Source: Dokdonia sp. (GTDB lineage: Bacteria; Bacteroidota; Bacteroidia; Flavobacteriales; Flavobacteriaceae). Taken from it: a stretch of DNA of 64,000 nt. The stretch spans positions 331,956 through 395,955 of the forward strand of contig JAHDIF010000002.1 in the NCBI GenBank assembly GCA_020630915.1, written 5' to 3'. Under the pieces are notes generated by a model that saw only the letters and a list, made by a program, of their open reading frames with translations, searched no databases and was not told where the DNA came from. Position 1 is the stretch's first letter, and each line of letters opens with the position of its first letter. The position numbers were made by a program, and so were the translations under genes. Shown in pieces: positions 1 to 8,431 of the stretch.

Positions 1-369
1 AGGTAAAAATATGCTTGTGATATAATAATCTAACGAGTAAGGGTTAGGTTCATTGGCAACAACAATATATAGATACACGGAGCGTGTGAGTACTAATGCA
101 CCTGTTATAAAAACTAGAAAGAATAATAGTTCCTTTTTCGCATTCCAGGTCAAGTTATTTTTAAAGAGCCATTGTTGAAAAGGAAGCATTGCAGCATACG
201 CAAGAGCTCCAACTATACCATATATGGGCAAAAATTGAAGTTTTTGTGCATTGGTAAGCTCATTTACATCCAAAGGATCAGTAAAATATAGGAATGCAAA
301 TATCCATACTGCTAGCCCTAAGGCAAGCCAAAGGTGATTTTTAATAGAAGGATCAAAAGGATATTTCAT
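1..369 (-). CDS. Partial membrane protein, possibly the sensor half of a LytTR regulator
   Basis: The first 123 residues of a protein running off the left edge are open, starting MKYPFDPSIKNHLWLALG. Three hydrophobic segments are visible (about residues 13-28, 51-66 and 82-100), separated by short polar loops. This layout, a few membrane helices directly after a short N-terminus, is common in flavobacterial membrane-bound LytTR DNA-binding regulators, but the DNA-binding part would lie outside the window, so that assignment is inference. The start ATG overlaps the stop of the upstream DUF1853 gene as ATGA, so the two are probably translationally coupled. Confidence 0.6.
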   Translation of the reverse strand, partial: MKYPFDPSIKNHLWLALGLAVWIFAFLYFTDPLDVNELTNAQKLQFLPIYGIVGALAYAAMLPFQQWLFKNNLTWNAKKELLFFLVFITGALVLTRSVYLYIVVANEPNPYSLDYYITSIFLP

Positions 370-1178
370 TTCCACCAAACTACAAAAAACTTATCTAAAC
401 TACCATCAGGCATTTTACGCCATAGCATAGGCGCATTTTTGTTAATGTGACGCACGTTTACATCCATAAGAATATTAAAATGTGATTGCCAGTCTACTTG
501 ATTATGGGGTAGATGTAACCATTCATACTTGTGGGGTATGTAGTATACGCTTTCGCGAAAGCTAGCATCCTCAAAATCGCTCATATACATCCAGCTGCCT
601 ACAATACATTGCTTGTTAAGAGGTCTAATTGATGGGACTTCTTGTGTAAGGGGCACAAAAAGCTGTCCCACAAAATACACTTGCTGGATTACTTCACGTG
701 GATCAATTTGTAATTCTTGTAAGTAGGGAAGACACTCCTTTGTATGTAAAAGCGGCAGCTGTTTATTTTTAGTCTTTTCTAGCTTAGTAAAAAACATATC
801 CTTACGGTTAGGACCCATCAAACGGTGTATAGGCTCTGATATGGATGGATCTATAATGTAGAATTTACAGCTTAACTCTATGTGGTAAATTGCCTTTTTG
901 TATTCTAAAAGAAAATCTAATTCTCCTACGGTGGTATTTCCTATTTTGACTTGTATACTATGAGCGAGTATGTTATACTCGGGATGCTGTTTGAGTAATT
1001 CTAGAAATATATATTCTACTTGATGCCCAAGTCTAAGGTTCGTAGGAATAGGCGATGGAGAAAAGTTTGAGAGGTCAAAATCAGGAAATGCAAATTGTTG
1101 TATACTAAATTGCTCCTGTTTCCAGAGCGGTTGTGTTTTTACAAATCCTTTATACGACCTCACGTTGTAAAAATACAA
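366..1178 (-). CDS. DUF1853 family protein (PD-(D/E)XK nuclease-like fold)
   Basis: This 270-aa protein matches the DUF1853 family as I know it: an RLGHQVEYIFLELL segment, then VGELDFLLEY and a downstream HIELSCKFYII. The spaced acidic residues and the ExxxK element resemble a PD-(D/E)XK nuclease core, but no activity is established. The first codon used here is TTG; a GTG at 1163 is an alternative start. The gene is coupled by ATGA to the membrane gene that follows. A copy of the GCTTTCGCGAAAGC palindrome lies in frame and encodes SFRES near residue 208. Confidence 0.75.
   Translation of the reverse strand: MYFYNVRSYKGFVKTQPLWKQEQFSIQQFAFPDFDLSNFSPSPIPTNLRLGHQVEYIFLELLKQHPEYNILAHSIQVKIGNTTVGELDFLLEYKKAIYHIELSCKFYIIDPSISEPIHRLMGPNRKDMFFTKLEKTKNKQLPLLHTKECLPYLQELQIDPREVIQQVYFVGQLFVPLTQEVPSIRPLNKQCIVGSWMYMSDFEDASFRESVYYIPHKYEWLHLPHNQVDWQSHFNILMDVNVRHINKNAPMLWRKMPDGSLDKFFVVWWK
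549..562. repeat. Dispersed palindrome GCTTTCGCGAAAGC (copy 1, exact)
   Basis: Perfect 14-bp palindrome inside the DUF1853 gene, read as SFRES on the minus strand. It is one of 14 exact copies in the window. Confidence 0.95.
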
Positions 1179-1205
1179 AAGGCCATCGTATGGATGACCT
1201 TTTGT
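1175..1205 (-). terminator. Possible terminator between the 143-aa membrane gene and DUF1853
   Basis: ACAAAAGG and CCTTTTGT arms flank a CATC/GATG inner stem with one C-A mismatch and a 5-nt loop. It sits just downstream of the stop at 1225 and overlaps the putative TTG start of the next gene. That makes it a weak terminator, or argues for the later GTG start of DUF1853. Confidence 0.4.
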
Positions 1206-1224
1206 GTATGTTATAAAAACCGAT

Positions 1225-1656
1225 TTATCCTAACCAGCCTTTCTTTATACAGTTTCCAGCGTACCAAATTAGAAATATACCAATTAGTACAACAAGTACA
1301 GGCATAACGGCTGCACCAGGTCCATAAATATCTAAAGCACCACTGATAAAAAGGTTATATACCATTTGAAATACAATTCCTACTAGTGATATTATAAACA
1401 CGGGCTTGGCCCATTTCTTTTTCAACAATAAGCCAATACACCCAAGCAGTCCAAACCATACTGCAAGTGCAAAGGCAATATGATACCACATAGGTGTATT
1501 GCTTATGATGTCTTGTTCTGCTTGAGACATGGCCGCAATTGTTTCTTCAGACATTAATTTTTGGCCCATATAGGCGCCAACTCCAGCTAGGTTCCATAAT
1601 AAGGCTACAATAGAAATAACCCAAAAAAGTGCGTTTGGTTTGTTGGTCGTTGTCAT
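1225..1656 (-). CDS. Four-helix membrane protein, tandem paralogue B
   Basis: The 143-aa protein has four predicted membrane helices (about residues 11-29, 55-79, 84-104 and 113-131) and a short basic tail. It begins MTTTNKP, as does its neighbour upstream, and the two align over their whole length with conserved aromatic and glycine positions. They are clearly a tandem duplication. I do not recognise a characterised family; related proteins are often called hypothetical or sugar-transporter-like without experimental support. Confidence 0.75.
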   Translation of the reverse strand: MTTTNKPNALFWVISIVALLWNLAGVGAYMGQKLMSEETIAAMSQAEQDIISNTPMWYHIAFALAVWFGLLGCIGLLLKKKWAKPVFIISLVGIVFQMVYNLFISGALDIYGPGAAVMPVLVVLIGIFLIWYAGNCIKKGWLG

Positions 1657-1699
1657 TTTGTTTGGTTTTAAAGTTGTTTATTTAATAGTGAGTTTAAAG

Positions 1700-2131
1700 T
1701 TAGTGAAGCCACTCTTTTCTTGCAGCACCTTTAGAATAGAAGTATAGGAAGACGCATATAATAATTACCATTATAGGTCCAAAATATACTTGTGATCCCA
1801 TTACTTCTGGAGCATTTGTGCCAAAAAGCCAGTATGCCTGTGTTAGTATAGCCGCAATTAATGATATAAAAAATAACATTACAGTTATTTTCTTGCGCAT
1901 AAGCATCGTAATGCATCCTAGCACTCCTGTTATAGTAGCAATTCCAAAAACGATCAGATACCAAGAAGGCATTCCGGTAAAAAGTTCAGCTTGGTCTGGA
2001 GGATAATTGTCTATTAGCCAATCTTTCATAAAGATCGTAGCTAAAAAATTGGCAAGGCCCATAATATTCCAAATAAGGGCACATACTGCAATCACCCAGA
2101 AAAGGGTTTTTGGTTTGTTAGTCGTTGTCAT
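1700..2131 (-). CDS. Four-helix membrane protein, tandem paralogue A
   Basis: This 143-aa protein has the same length and four-helix layout as the next gene and shares the MTTTNKP start, LFWVI in helix 1 and a conserved GVLGCI/GLLGCI motif opening helix 3. The DNA before both start codons is nearly identical for about 25 bases (TTTTAAAGTTGTTTA within it, read on the plus strand), so the duplicated unit included the leader. The function is unknown. Confidence 0.75.
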   Translation of the reverse strand: MTTTNKPKTLFWVIAVCALIWNIMGLANFLATIFMKDWLIDNYPPDQAELFTGMPSWYLIVFGIATITGVLGCITMLMRKKITVMLFFISLIAAILTQAYWLFGTNAPEVMGSQVYFGPIMVIIICVFLYFYSKGAARKEWLH

Positions 2132-2182
2132 TTTGTTAGGTTTTAAAGTTGTTTAATACATCAATGTACATATTTTTGTGGA

Positions 2183-2962
2183 ATGTTTGATAAACGTTAC
2201 TATTACTTGCTCAAAATCCAGTATCTGGGTTTTAGGTTTCACGGCTGGCAGGAGCAGCCTGATGTTCTTACCGTTGAGCGTATGATGAAGCGCACATTTG
2301 CCTACGTATTACAGCATAAAAACTTTAAGTTACTAGCTTCTGGAAGGACCGATGCAAAAGTATCTGCAAATGCACTATATGTAGAGCTATTTCTCAATGA
2401 TGCGCCCTTGCCTGAAGAAGGATTTCTTGAGCTGCTTAATACCAATCTACCGCAGGATATACGCTGTTTATCTATTACCGAAGTAGACAAGCAGTTTAAT
2501 GTAATGGATGCGCCCAAAGAAAAGGAGTATCTGTATCTGTTCTCACACGGACAAAAAAATCATCCATTTGCAGCTCCATATATGGTAGCGATTGCTCAAG
2601 ATCTGGATATCCCTTTAATGCAAGAAGCGGCACAACTCTTTGAAGGTACCCACGATTTTAGAACCTATGCATATAAGCCTAACCCTGAGACTAAAACTAT
2701 CGGAACGATCACAACGTCTGAGATTGTTTTGAATGAATTGTATACCGCTAATTTTTTTCCAGAGGCGAGTTATATATTTCGCGTAAGCGGTAAAGGATTT
2801 AAAAGGCACCAGATTCGATTAATGATGGGGGCACTTTTTGATGTAGGTACTCATAAATTCGATATTGATTTTATAAAAAAAACTTTAGTTCCTGATAATG
2901 GGATTAAATTGGAACACATTGCCCAGGCCAGCGGTCTTATCCTGCACGAGGTTACATTATAA
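2183..2962 (+). CDS. truA: TruA-like tRNA pseudouridine synthase, divergent active site
   Basis: The 259-aa protein has the TruA fold signature: YLGFRFHGWQEQP near the N-terminus (residues 14-26), the catalytic aspartate D57 in SGRTDAKVSA and a C-terminal FRVSGKGFKRHQIRLMMG. TruA isomerises uridines 38-40 in tRNA anticodon arms. Most bacterial TruA proteins carry GRTD-x-GVHA; here the positions after Asp are AKVSA, so the conserved G and H are lost. It could be a second, specialised TruA-type enzyme rather than the housekeeping copy. It is followed after about 30 bp by DUF2461. Confidence 0.75.
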   Translation: MFDKRYYYLLKIQYLGFRFHGWQEQPDVLTVERMMKRTFAYVLQHKNFKLLASGRTDAKVSANALYVELFLNDAPLPEEGFLELLNTNLPQDIRCLSITEVDKQFNVMDAPKEKEYLYLFSHGQKNHPFAAPYMVAIAQDLDIPLMQEAAQLFEGTHDFRTYAYKPNPETKTIGTITTSEIVLNELYTANFFPEASYIFRVSGKGFKRHQIRLMMGALFDVGTHKFDIDFIKKTLVPDNGIKLEHIAQASGLILHEVTL

Positions 2963-2992
2963 GTAGTATCTTTAAATGACTCAAGTATTTGT

Positions 2993-3676
2993 ATGAACAG
3001 TATTCCAAAATCGTCATTTGATTTTTTAAAAAAACTCGCGAAAAATAATCATCGTGACTGGATGACAGAGCACAAGAAGGAGTATCAGTCAAGTGAGCAA
3101 GCTCTAAAAGCCTTTTATGCCGCTATAGTGGACGGTCTTAATGAAACTGATGAGATAGAAAAACTCAAAGTTTTTAGAATTAATCGAGACATACGTTTTA
3201 GTAAAGATAAAACGCCCTATAACGTACATCGTAGCGCCAGTTTTAGTAGGGCAGGAGCGCATAGAAGAGGTGGGTATTATTTACGATTGGAGCCTGGAAA
3301 TAAATCTGTAGTAGCAGGTGGATTCTTTAATCCAGAGCATAAAGATTTAAAGCGCATTCGCACAGAGTTTCAGATGGATGCGAGCGAAATACGTGATATT
3401 CTATCTGAGCCCGCTTTCGCGAAAGCGTACGGAGGCAAATTTACACCACGCGACTCCGTTAAAACAGCACCCAAAGGCTTTGATAAAGAAGACCCAAATA
3501 TCGATTTAATCCGGCTTAAAAACTTTTTTGTGACGCATTCATTTACCGATGAAGAAGTATTTGCGCCAGACTTTAGTCAAAAAGTATTGAAACACTATAA
3601 ATTGCTGCGACCTTTTTTTGATTATATGAGTGATGTACTCACTACCGATCTCAATGGAGAATCTCTTATTGATTAG
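2993..3676 (+). CDS. DUF2461 family protein
   Basis: The 227-aa protein has the DUF2461 (TIGR02453) pattern: an N-terminal FDFLKKLAKNNHRDWMTEH, then RDIRFSKDKTPYN and SRAGAHRRGGYYLRLEPG, and a late KGFDKEDPNIDLIRLKNF. No biochemical role is established for the family. It lies close behind the TruA-like gene, so cotranscription is likely. Residues AFAKA near position 142 are encoded by a GCTTTCGCGAAAGC palindrome. Confidence 0.85.
   Translation: MNSIPKSSFDFLKKLAKNNHRDWMTEHKKEYQSSEQALKAFYAAIVDGLNETDEIEKLKVFRINRDIRFSKDKTPYNVHRSASFSRAGAHRRGGYYLRLEPGNKSVVAGGFFNPEHKDLKRIRTEFQMDASEIRDILSEPAFAKAYGGKFTPRDSVKTAPKGFDKEDPNIDLIRLKNFFVTHSFTDEEVFAPDFSQKVLKHYKLLRPFFDYMSDVLTTDLNGESLID
3413..3426. repeat. Dispersed palindrome (copy 2, exact)
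   Basis: Exact GCTTTCGCGAAAGC inside the DUF2461 gene, read in frame as AFAKA. Confidence 0.95.
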
Positions 3677-3679
3677 ATG

Positions 3680-3826
3680 TTAAGGGTTTCTTTTGCGTTT
3701 TCTAATGATTAGGTAGGTCACTATCAATAGTATGGGTAATGCGATAAATACAAATAACTCAACAGGTGATGATGGGTCAATCGGACTGTTGTTACTGGGT
3801 TTGGGCACCTCTGTAGAGATTTGCAT
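3680..3826 (-). CDS. 48-aa single-helix membrane peptide
   Basis: A short open frame starts at an ATG overlapping the stop of the upstream 139-aa gene (TAATG, one base shared), the arrangement expected for translational coupling. The product begins MQISTEVPKPSNNSP, then has one hydrophobic segment (about residues 23-41) and ends in a basic IRKRKRNP. The polar proline-rich start, helix and positive tail suggest a small inner-membrane peptide with its C-terminus inside. The coupling and composition support a real gene; no function can be assigned. Confidence 0.55.
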   Translation of the reverse strand: MQISTEVPKPSNNSPIDPSSPVELFVFIALPILLIVTYLIIRKRKRNP

Positions 3827-4245
3827 TAGCTTACTTTTTCTAGTGCCGCAGGCTTTTCAAAAAGCTGCACCTGGCTTACTAACCGTTCCTTTACAAGATT
3901 CATAATACGCTTATTAAGAGCACTAGAGTTCTTTATGTATGTGAGGTATTCTTCTACTGTAAATTGCCCAATAATCATTCCTTTAAGACTGTTTCTAAAT
4001 TTCATATCCTTATGGATGGCGTTCTCAATATATGCAAGTCGTTTCTCTATAGAAAGGTCGTAGAAGACATTTTTCCTTTTTGAAATGTAGTTTCTAAAGA
4101 CTTCAACGAGTAGCGGATTTTGAAGTTTTAAGATGGGCCTGAGTGTAGCATTTTGAAATTGTTCATCCGTACTCATTCCATCGTGTACTTTTGCACTAGC
4201 AATATGTGGTCTTATGCGTTTAATATCATTAGGTCTATCATCCAT
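3826..4245 (-). CDS. Conserved flavobacterial protein of unknown function
   Basis: The 139-aa soluble protein is mostly helical. It contains FQNATLRPILKLQNPLLVEVFRNYI and a later FRNSLKGMIIGQFTVEEY, both of which I associate with a conserved flavobacterial family. Members are sometimes labelled glyoxalase, but no vicinal oxygen chelate metal ligands are evident, so I do not use that name. It is followed by an overlapping small membrane peptide. A variant palindrome lies 39 bp upstream of its start. Confidence 0.7.
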   Translation of the reverse strand: MDDRPNDIKRIRPHIASAKVHDGMSTDEQFQNATLRPILKLQNPLLVEVFRNYISKRKNVFYDLSIEKRLAYIENAIHKDMKFRNSLKGMIIGQFTVEEYLTYIKNSSALNKRIMNLVKERLVSQVQLFEKPAALEKVS

Positions 4246-4283
4246 AACTTCGAGGTTTTTTAAATCTACAAATGAATTAGTAT

Positions 4284-4297
4284 GCTTTTGCGAAAGC
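4284..4297. repeat. Dispersed palindrome (one mismatch)
   Basis: GCTTTTGCGAAAGC differs from the consensus at one base. It lies in the promoter region of the 139-aa gene. Confidence 0.8.
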
Positions 4298-4331
4298 GTA
4301 GTCAGACTTTTTAACTACTTATAAACAATAG

Positions 4332-4357
4332 AAAAGCCTCTCGATGGAGAGGCTTTT
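4332..4357 (-). terminator. Rho-independent terminator of the 1020-aa BNR protein gene
   Basis: AAAAGCCTCTC and GAGAGGCTTTT form a perfect 11-bp stem around a 4-nt loop about 20 bp past the stop at 4378. A U-rich stretch follows on the minus strand. Confidence 0.85.
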
Positions 4358-4377
4358 AGACATCAAAAAATGAGATT

Positions 4378-7300
4378 TTACGACTTTAGATAATCTTCTT
4401 TACTAAGTAAAGTAGGGGGAGTCATCTCATTCTTAGTTAAGTACTTCAAAAATTTGGCAATTTCTTTTTGCTGAAGCTTTTCAAACGTATCTTGACCTTC
4501 CTTAAGTTGGGACTTGTATGTTGTGATGTTTTTAAGCTGCGCCTTGGAAGGAGCGTCATAAGAGGTAGACATGTCATTGAATAAATTGGTCATTTTCTCT
4601 CTTAACTCATCTTCTGCCTCCTGTACATACATATCGCCTGTAGTGACTACTAGTTCTGCTCTTAACGATTCTAGCTTATTTGCAACATCTTGCGCTTGTT
4701 TAACAGCTCCATTTTGTTTCAGTACATTTTGGGCTACTTTTTTGTATTCCTCAATATTGTAAACGAGATAGGCGAGATTTTCCATTCCTTCAGATAAATT
4801 GCTTAGGGCTTCTCTTTGCTGAGCTCTTTCTGTATCTGTTGTGGTAGATTTTGGGTCGTTTTTGATTTCAAAGGTATGCTCATAGGTTTTCTTACCCTTT
4901 GTCATAACAACTTTATACATACCAGCCTTTGCTCTTGGGGCAAATGGAAAAGAGATAGTTTTTCCCCCAGCAACTTTAGGGGCTTTACCTTGGTAGTTCC
5001 AATTTACGATATTAATACCTTTGGATTTTCCAGGTGTAAGCTTGGCCACTAGATTCCCTTCCATATCTTGAATCTCCATTTTCATCTTTCCAAAAGTGTG
5101 ACGCTTTTTAAGGTAGTATGTGATTTGAGCTACACTACTTGGATTTCTACCCACAAATTGTGTCTCTGTACTTGTGCCCCCAAAACCGCCACTTTCTTTC
5201 ATCACGGCTTCTTTAGAAGAGAAGAAGTGTACATCTTTTTGTAATATATCGTCACTTATTTCTCTAAGGTTAGATATATCATCTAGGATAATAACACCTC
5301 TGCCGTGAGTACCCATAACGATATCATTAGTTTTCTTTTGCATATCAATAAAATGCACTGCTACTGGTGGCATTTCATTTGTAAAATGTGACCAGTTTTT
5401 ACCACCGTCTATGGTAATGTACAGACCAAACTCGGTTCCTAAGAAAAGAAGATTCTCATTTTTATAATCCTCTTGAATATTTCTTGCAAAAGCTTTAACA
5501 TCATCTGTAATGATATTTGTCCATGTCTTACCATAGTCGGTTGTTTTCATAGCATAAGGTTGCATATCACCAGAAGTGTGTCCGTCAAAAACGGCATACG
5601 CAGTTCCTTTTCCGTGAACACTAGCTTCTATATGATATACCCAAGTATTCTTAGGAATTCCCACAAGATTTGCTGTTACATTATCCCACGATTTACCACC
5701 GTTTTTAGTTACTTGTATATTTCCGTCATCTGTTCCTACCCAGATTACATTCTGGTCTACTGGAGATTCTGCAATGGTGAAGATTGTAGTGTGTGTTTCT
5801 GCACCAGACTTATCTTTAGAAAGTCCGCCAGATTCTTTGTCTTGCTTTGCTGGATCATTTGTGGTCAAATCTGGTGAGATTTTCACCCAATTTTTACCCA
5901 TGTCCTCACTTTTATGGACATACTGGCTTCCTATATAAATACGATCTTCTTTAAATTCTGACAGTGCTAGAGGTGTATTCCAGTTAAAACGAAGTTCTTC
6001 GTCATTTTCTGGTACAGGCTTGATATCAGTTACTTTATCTATTTCTGTATTATATCTCCATACAGCTGCTGCTCCTTGTGGTTCTGAATAAATAATAGGC
6101 TTAGTTTTGTGTTTTAATACTCTAAAACCATCTCCGCCGCCTACACGATTCCAATCTCTCGCTTCAACACCTCCAGGAGATGATGACGGCCCATACCAAC
6201 TGCCGTTATCTTGTAAACCACCATAAACATTATAAGGCTCAGCATCATCTACACTTATGTGATAAAATTGAGATAAAGGAAGGTCTTCCGTCATTTCTAA
6301 AGTAACACCACCATTCCAAGAGCGATATAAACCGCCATCTGTGGCAGAGTATAAAATGTCGGAATTATGAATATCAAAAACAACATCGTGAATATCTGAG
6401 TGTTGATTACCCATATTTTGAAACGTTTTCCCTCCATCTCTCGATATAGATCCTGTAAGACCTCCTTTTACAATAACATCAGGATCTTTAGGGTCGATTG
6501 TAATTCTTGAGAAATAAAAAGGGCGTACCGTTAATCCAAAGTCATTGTTAAGATGTTCCCAACTTTGTCCTGCGTTAGTAGACTTCCATAATCCATTCTT
6601 TTCTGGATCTTCGGTCTCTAGAACTGCATACAAGATATTGGTATCACTAGGAGCTATTGCAATACCTATGCGCCCTAGTTTTCCAGCAGGAAATCCAGTT
6701 TGTATTTTATTCCAAGTAGCACCGCTATCTATGGATTTGTATAAGGCACTTGTCTCACCTCCAGAATTAAAACCCCATCCAGTTCTTCTGAACTCCCACA
6801 TAGAAGCATATAATATAGTTGGATCATTAGGGTCCATTAACACGTCTGCGGCTCCTGTGGAGGGACCTACATATAAAATTTTATTCCAAGTTATACCTCC
6901 ATCTGTAGTTTTATAGACTCCGCGTTCTTCACTATCGTTCCAAAGTGCTCCCATAACCCCTACATAAATTTCTTCAGGATTTTTTGGGTTAATTTCAATA
7001 GATGCGATTCTTTCGGAATTATCAAACCCCATTTTTTTCCAGGTTGTACCCGCATCGGTAGATTTATATAAACCATCTCCTACAGAAACACTATTACGTG
7101 TCCAGATCTCTCCAGTTCCTGCCCATACAGTATTGTCAGGATCAGAAGGATCGAGAGCGACTACCCCAATAGATTGTGCGTGCTCATCAAAAATAGGAGT
7201 GAAGGTTGCTCCACCATTGTTTGATTTCCAGATACCACCACCTGCGGTACCTATGTATAAGATTCGTGCATTAGTTGGATGATTTTCGATGTCTATAATA

Positions 7301-7440
7301 CGTCCACTCATTAAGGCTGGACCTATGTGACGCGCTTTCATATCCCCAAAAAGCTCTTTGCCCTTAAGAACAATGTCTTGTGCAAATGATGAAGAAGTCA
7401 CTGCACATAGCGCTAATACGGCTAAAATCGTTTTTTTCAT
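4378..7440 (-). CDS. Large secreted BNR/sortilin-like beta-propeller protein
   Basis: The 1020-aa protein has a cleavable signal peptide (MKKTILAVLALCAVTSSSFAQ). Repeated BNR/Asp-box motifs such as GGIWKSNNGGATF, GLYKSTDAGTTWKK and GVYKTTDGGITWNK are spread over about residues 40-720. This is the pattern of VPS10/sortilin-like or glycosidase-like ten-bladed propellers. Residues about 750-1020 form a separate region with a short beta segment and then a charged helical tail. The family is common in Bacteroidota and often called a glycosyl hydrolase, but no catalytic residues can be assigned here. It is probably periplasmic or surface exposed. It is preceded by a terminator and ends at another, so it is monocistronic. 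Confidence 0.8.
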   Translation of the reverse strand: MKKTILAVLALCAVTSSSFAQDIVLKGKELFGDMKARHIGPALMSGRIIDIENHPTNARILYIGTAGGGIWKSNNGGATFTPIFDEHAQSIGVVALDPSDPDNTVWAGTGEIWTRNSVSVGDGLYKSTDAGTTWKKMGFDNSERIASIEINPKNPEEIYVGVMGALWNDSEERGVYKTTDGGITWNKILYVGPSTGAADVLMDPNDPTILYASMWEFRRTGWGFNSGGETSALYKSIDSGATWNKIQTGFPAGKLGRIGIAIAPSDTNILYAVLETEDPEKNGLWKSTNAGQSWEHLNNDFGLTVRPFYFSRITIDPKDPDVIVKGGLTGSISRDGGKTFQNMGNQHSDIHDVVFDIHNSDILYSATDGGLYRSWNGGVTLEMTEDLPLSQFYHISVDDAEPYNVYGGLQDNGSWYGPSSSPGGVEARDWNRVGGGDGFRVLKHKTKPIIYSEPQGAAAVWRYNTEIDKVTDIKPVPENDEELRFNWNTPLALSEFKEDRIYIGSQYVHKSEDMGKNWVKISPDLTTNDPAKQDKESGGLSKDKSGAETHTTIFTIAESPVDQNVIWVGTDDGNIQVTKNGGKSWDNVTANLVGIPKNTWVYHIEASVHGKGTAYAVFDGHTSGDMQPYAMKTTDYGKTWTNIITDDVKAFARNIQEDYKNENLLFLGTEFGLYITIDGGKNWSHFTNEMPPVAVHFIDMQKKTNDIVMGTHGRGVIILDDISNLREISDDILQKDVHFFSSKEAVMKESGGFGGTSTETQFVGRNPSSVAQITYYLKKRHTFGKMKMEIQDMEGNLVAKLTPGKSKGINIVNWNYQGKAPKVAGGKTISFPFAPRAKAGMYKVVMTKGKKTYEHTFEIKNDPKSTTTDTERAQQREALSNLSEGMENLAYLVYNIEEYKKVAQNVLKQNGAVKQAQDVANKLESLRAELVVTTGDMYVQEAEDELREKMTNLFNDMSTSYDAPSKAQLKNITTYKSQLKEGQDTFEKLQQKEIAKFLKYLTKNEMTPPTLLSKEDYLKS

Positions 7441-7457
7441 GATTGGTTGATTTAAAT

Positions 7458-7488
7458 AAAAAAGCCGGAAGATGAACCCCGGCTTTTT
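7458..7488 (-). terminator. Rho-independent terminator after the LolA-like gene
   Basis: AAAAAGCCGG and CCGGCTTTTT arms flank a short loop 16 bp beyond the stop at 7504, and the minus-strand transcript then runs into U residues. Confidence 0.85.
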
Positions 7489-7503
7489 AAAAATTAATTT
7501 GAT

Positions 7504-8238
7504 TTAGTTTTTGTCTGCAGCAGCAGGCATCTCAAAGATAGTAGCATCTATCTCTGGATTAAGCTCAACACTTTTAATTGTTAAAGGAATGCCCCCTTGA
7601 ACAGTCATAGAAAAAGGAAAATAAAGACCATCTACCTCTTCATAATCACTCATGGTGTTTGTCATTGTTTGACCTCCCGCAGAAGATTCTGTCATAATTG
7701 GTACATTGTTTTCAGTTTCAAAATAGTAATAAGTAATAGCTTGTTCTTCTACGCCATTAACTTTTATAGGCTCTTGTACAAGTTTAATTTTATGTGTCTC
7801 TGTACCATCCTTAGTTTCAGTACCTACATACTCAACCGTGTATCCTTTTTCCTTATATCCCAAGAAAGGGTCTGGAAAATCGTTTGCTTGTAGCTTAGCA
7901 TTATCAGCAGATTCTTGTGGTAATTTTTCTGCTTGCATTGTCATTTGATTTGTACTCCAAACATTCTCTCCATCAAAAGCCATAATAACTATCTTTTGAC
8001 CTTGAAAATCTGCAAATACTATTGATTTTCCTTCTTTTGTATTAATCATTGTAACAGGAATTTCCATCCCTCCTTGATTAATAGATGCACTCATTTTTGT
8101 TGCTTGCAGGTTTTTCCAATTGTCCATACCTCCTGTATTTTCAAAGTAAGAAGCAAGAACCTCATCTGCGTTTTGTGCTTGTGCTGGAATGGCGATTGCT
8201 ACAACAAATAGGGCAACTAATAATTTAATCGTTTTCAT
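7504..8238 (-). CDS. Secreted LolA-like (outer membrane lipoprotein-sorting) protein
   Basis: The 244-aa protein has a signal peptide (MKTIKLLVALFVVAIAIPAQAQ) and then DEVLASYFENTGGMDNWKNLQATKM, the typical start of a Bacteroidota family annotated as outer membrane lipoprotein-sorting protein. Alternating hydrophobic strands follow and fit the half-barrel LolA/LppX fold. It lacks the clear features of the housekeeping LolA and is probably a periplasmic lipid- or lipoprotein-binding paralogue. It ends in a strong terminator ahead of the BNR protein. Confidence 0.6.
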   Translation of the reverse strand: MKTIKLLVALFVVAIAIPAQAQNADEVLASYFENTGGMDNWKNLQATKMSASINQGGMEIPVTMINTKEGKSIVFADFQGQKIVIMAFDGENVWSTNQMTMQAEKLPQESADNAKLQANDFPDPFLGYKEKGYTVEYVGTETKDGTETHKIKLVQEPIKVNGVEEQAITYYYFETENNVPIMTESSAGGQTMTNTMSDYEEVDGLYFPFSMTVQGGIPLTIKSVELNPEIDATIFEMPAAADKN

Positions 8239-8431
8239 AATGTGTTTATCGTTAAAGTTTGATGTCTAGGCATAAGACTATTTTCGTGCCAAAACGTTAC
8301 ACACTAAAGTAATTTATTTTAAATAAATACATCTTTGAAAAATGTGATTATCGAAAACATTTTAATCTCGGATACTAATAATGTAGTTTTCGAGCGTTTC
8401 TTTTTATCTTTAACATCGCTAGATTGTACGT

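Noticed and set aside
3826-4245. Glyoxalase annotation for the 139-aa protein
   Set aside because: The sequence is mainly helical and lacks the metal ligands and beta-alpha-beta-beta-beta repeats of that superfamily.
5473-5877. 134-codon open frame on the plus strand opposite the BNR protein gene
   Set aside because: It is antisense to a clear long coding region, cysteine and isoleucine rich, with no family resemblance.
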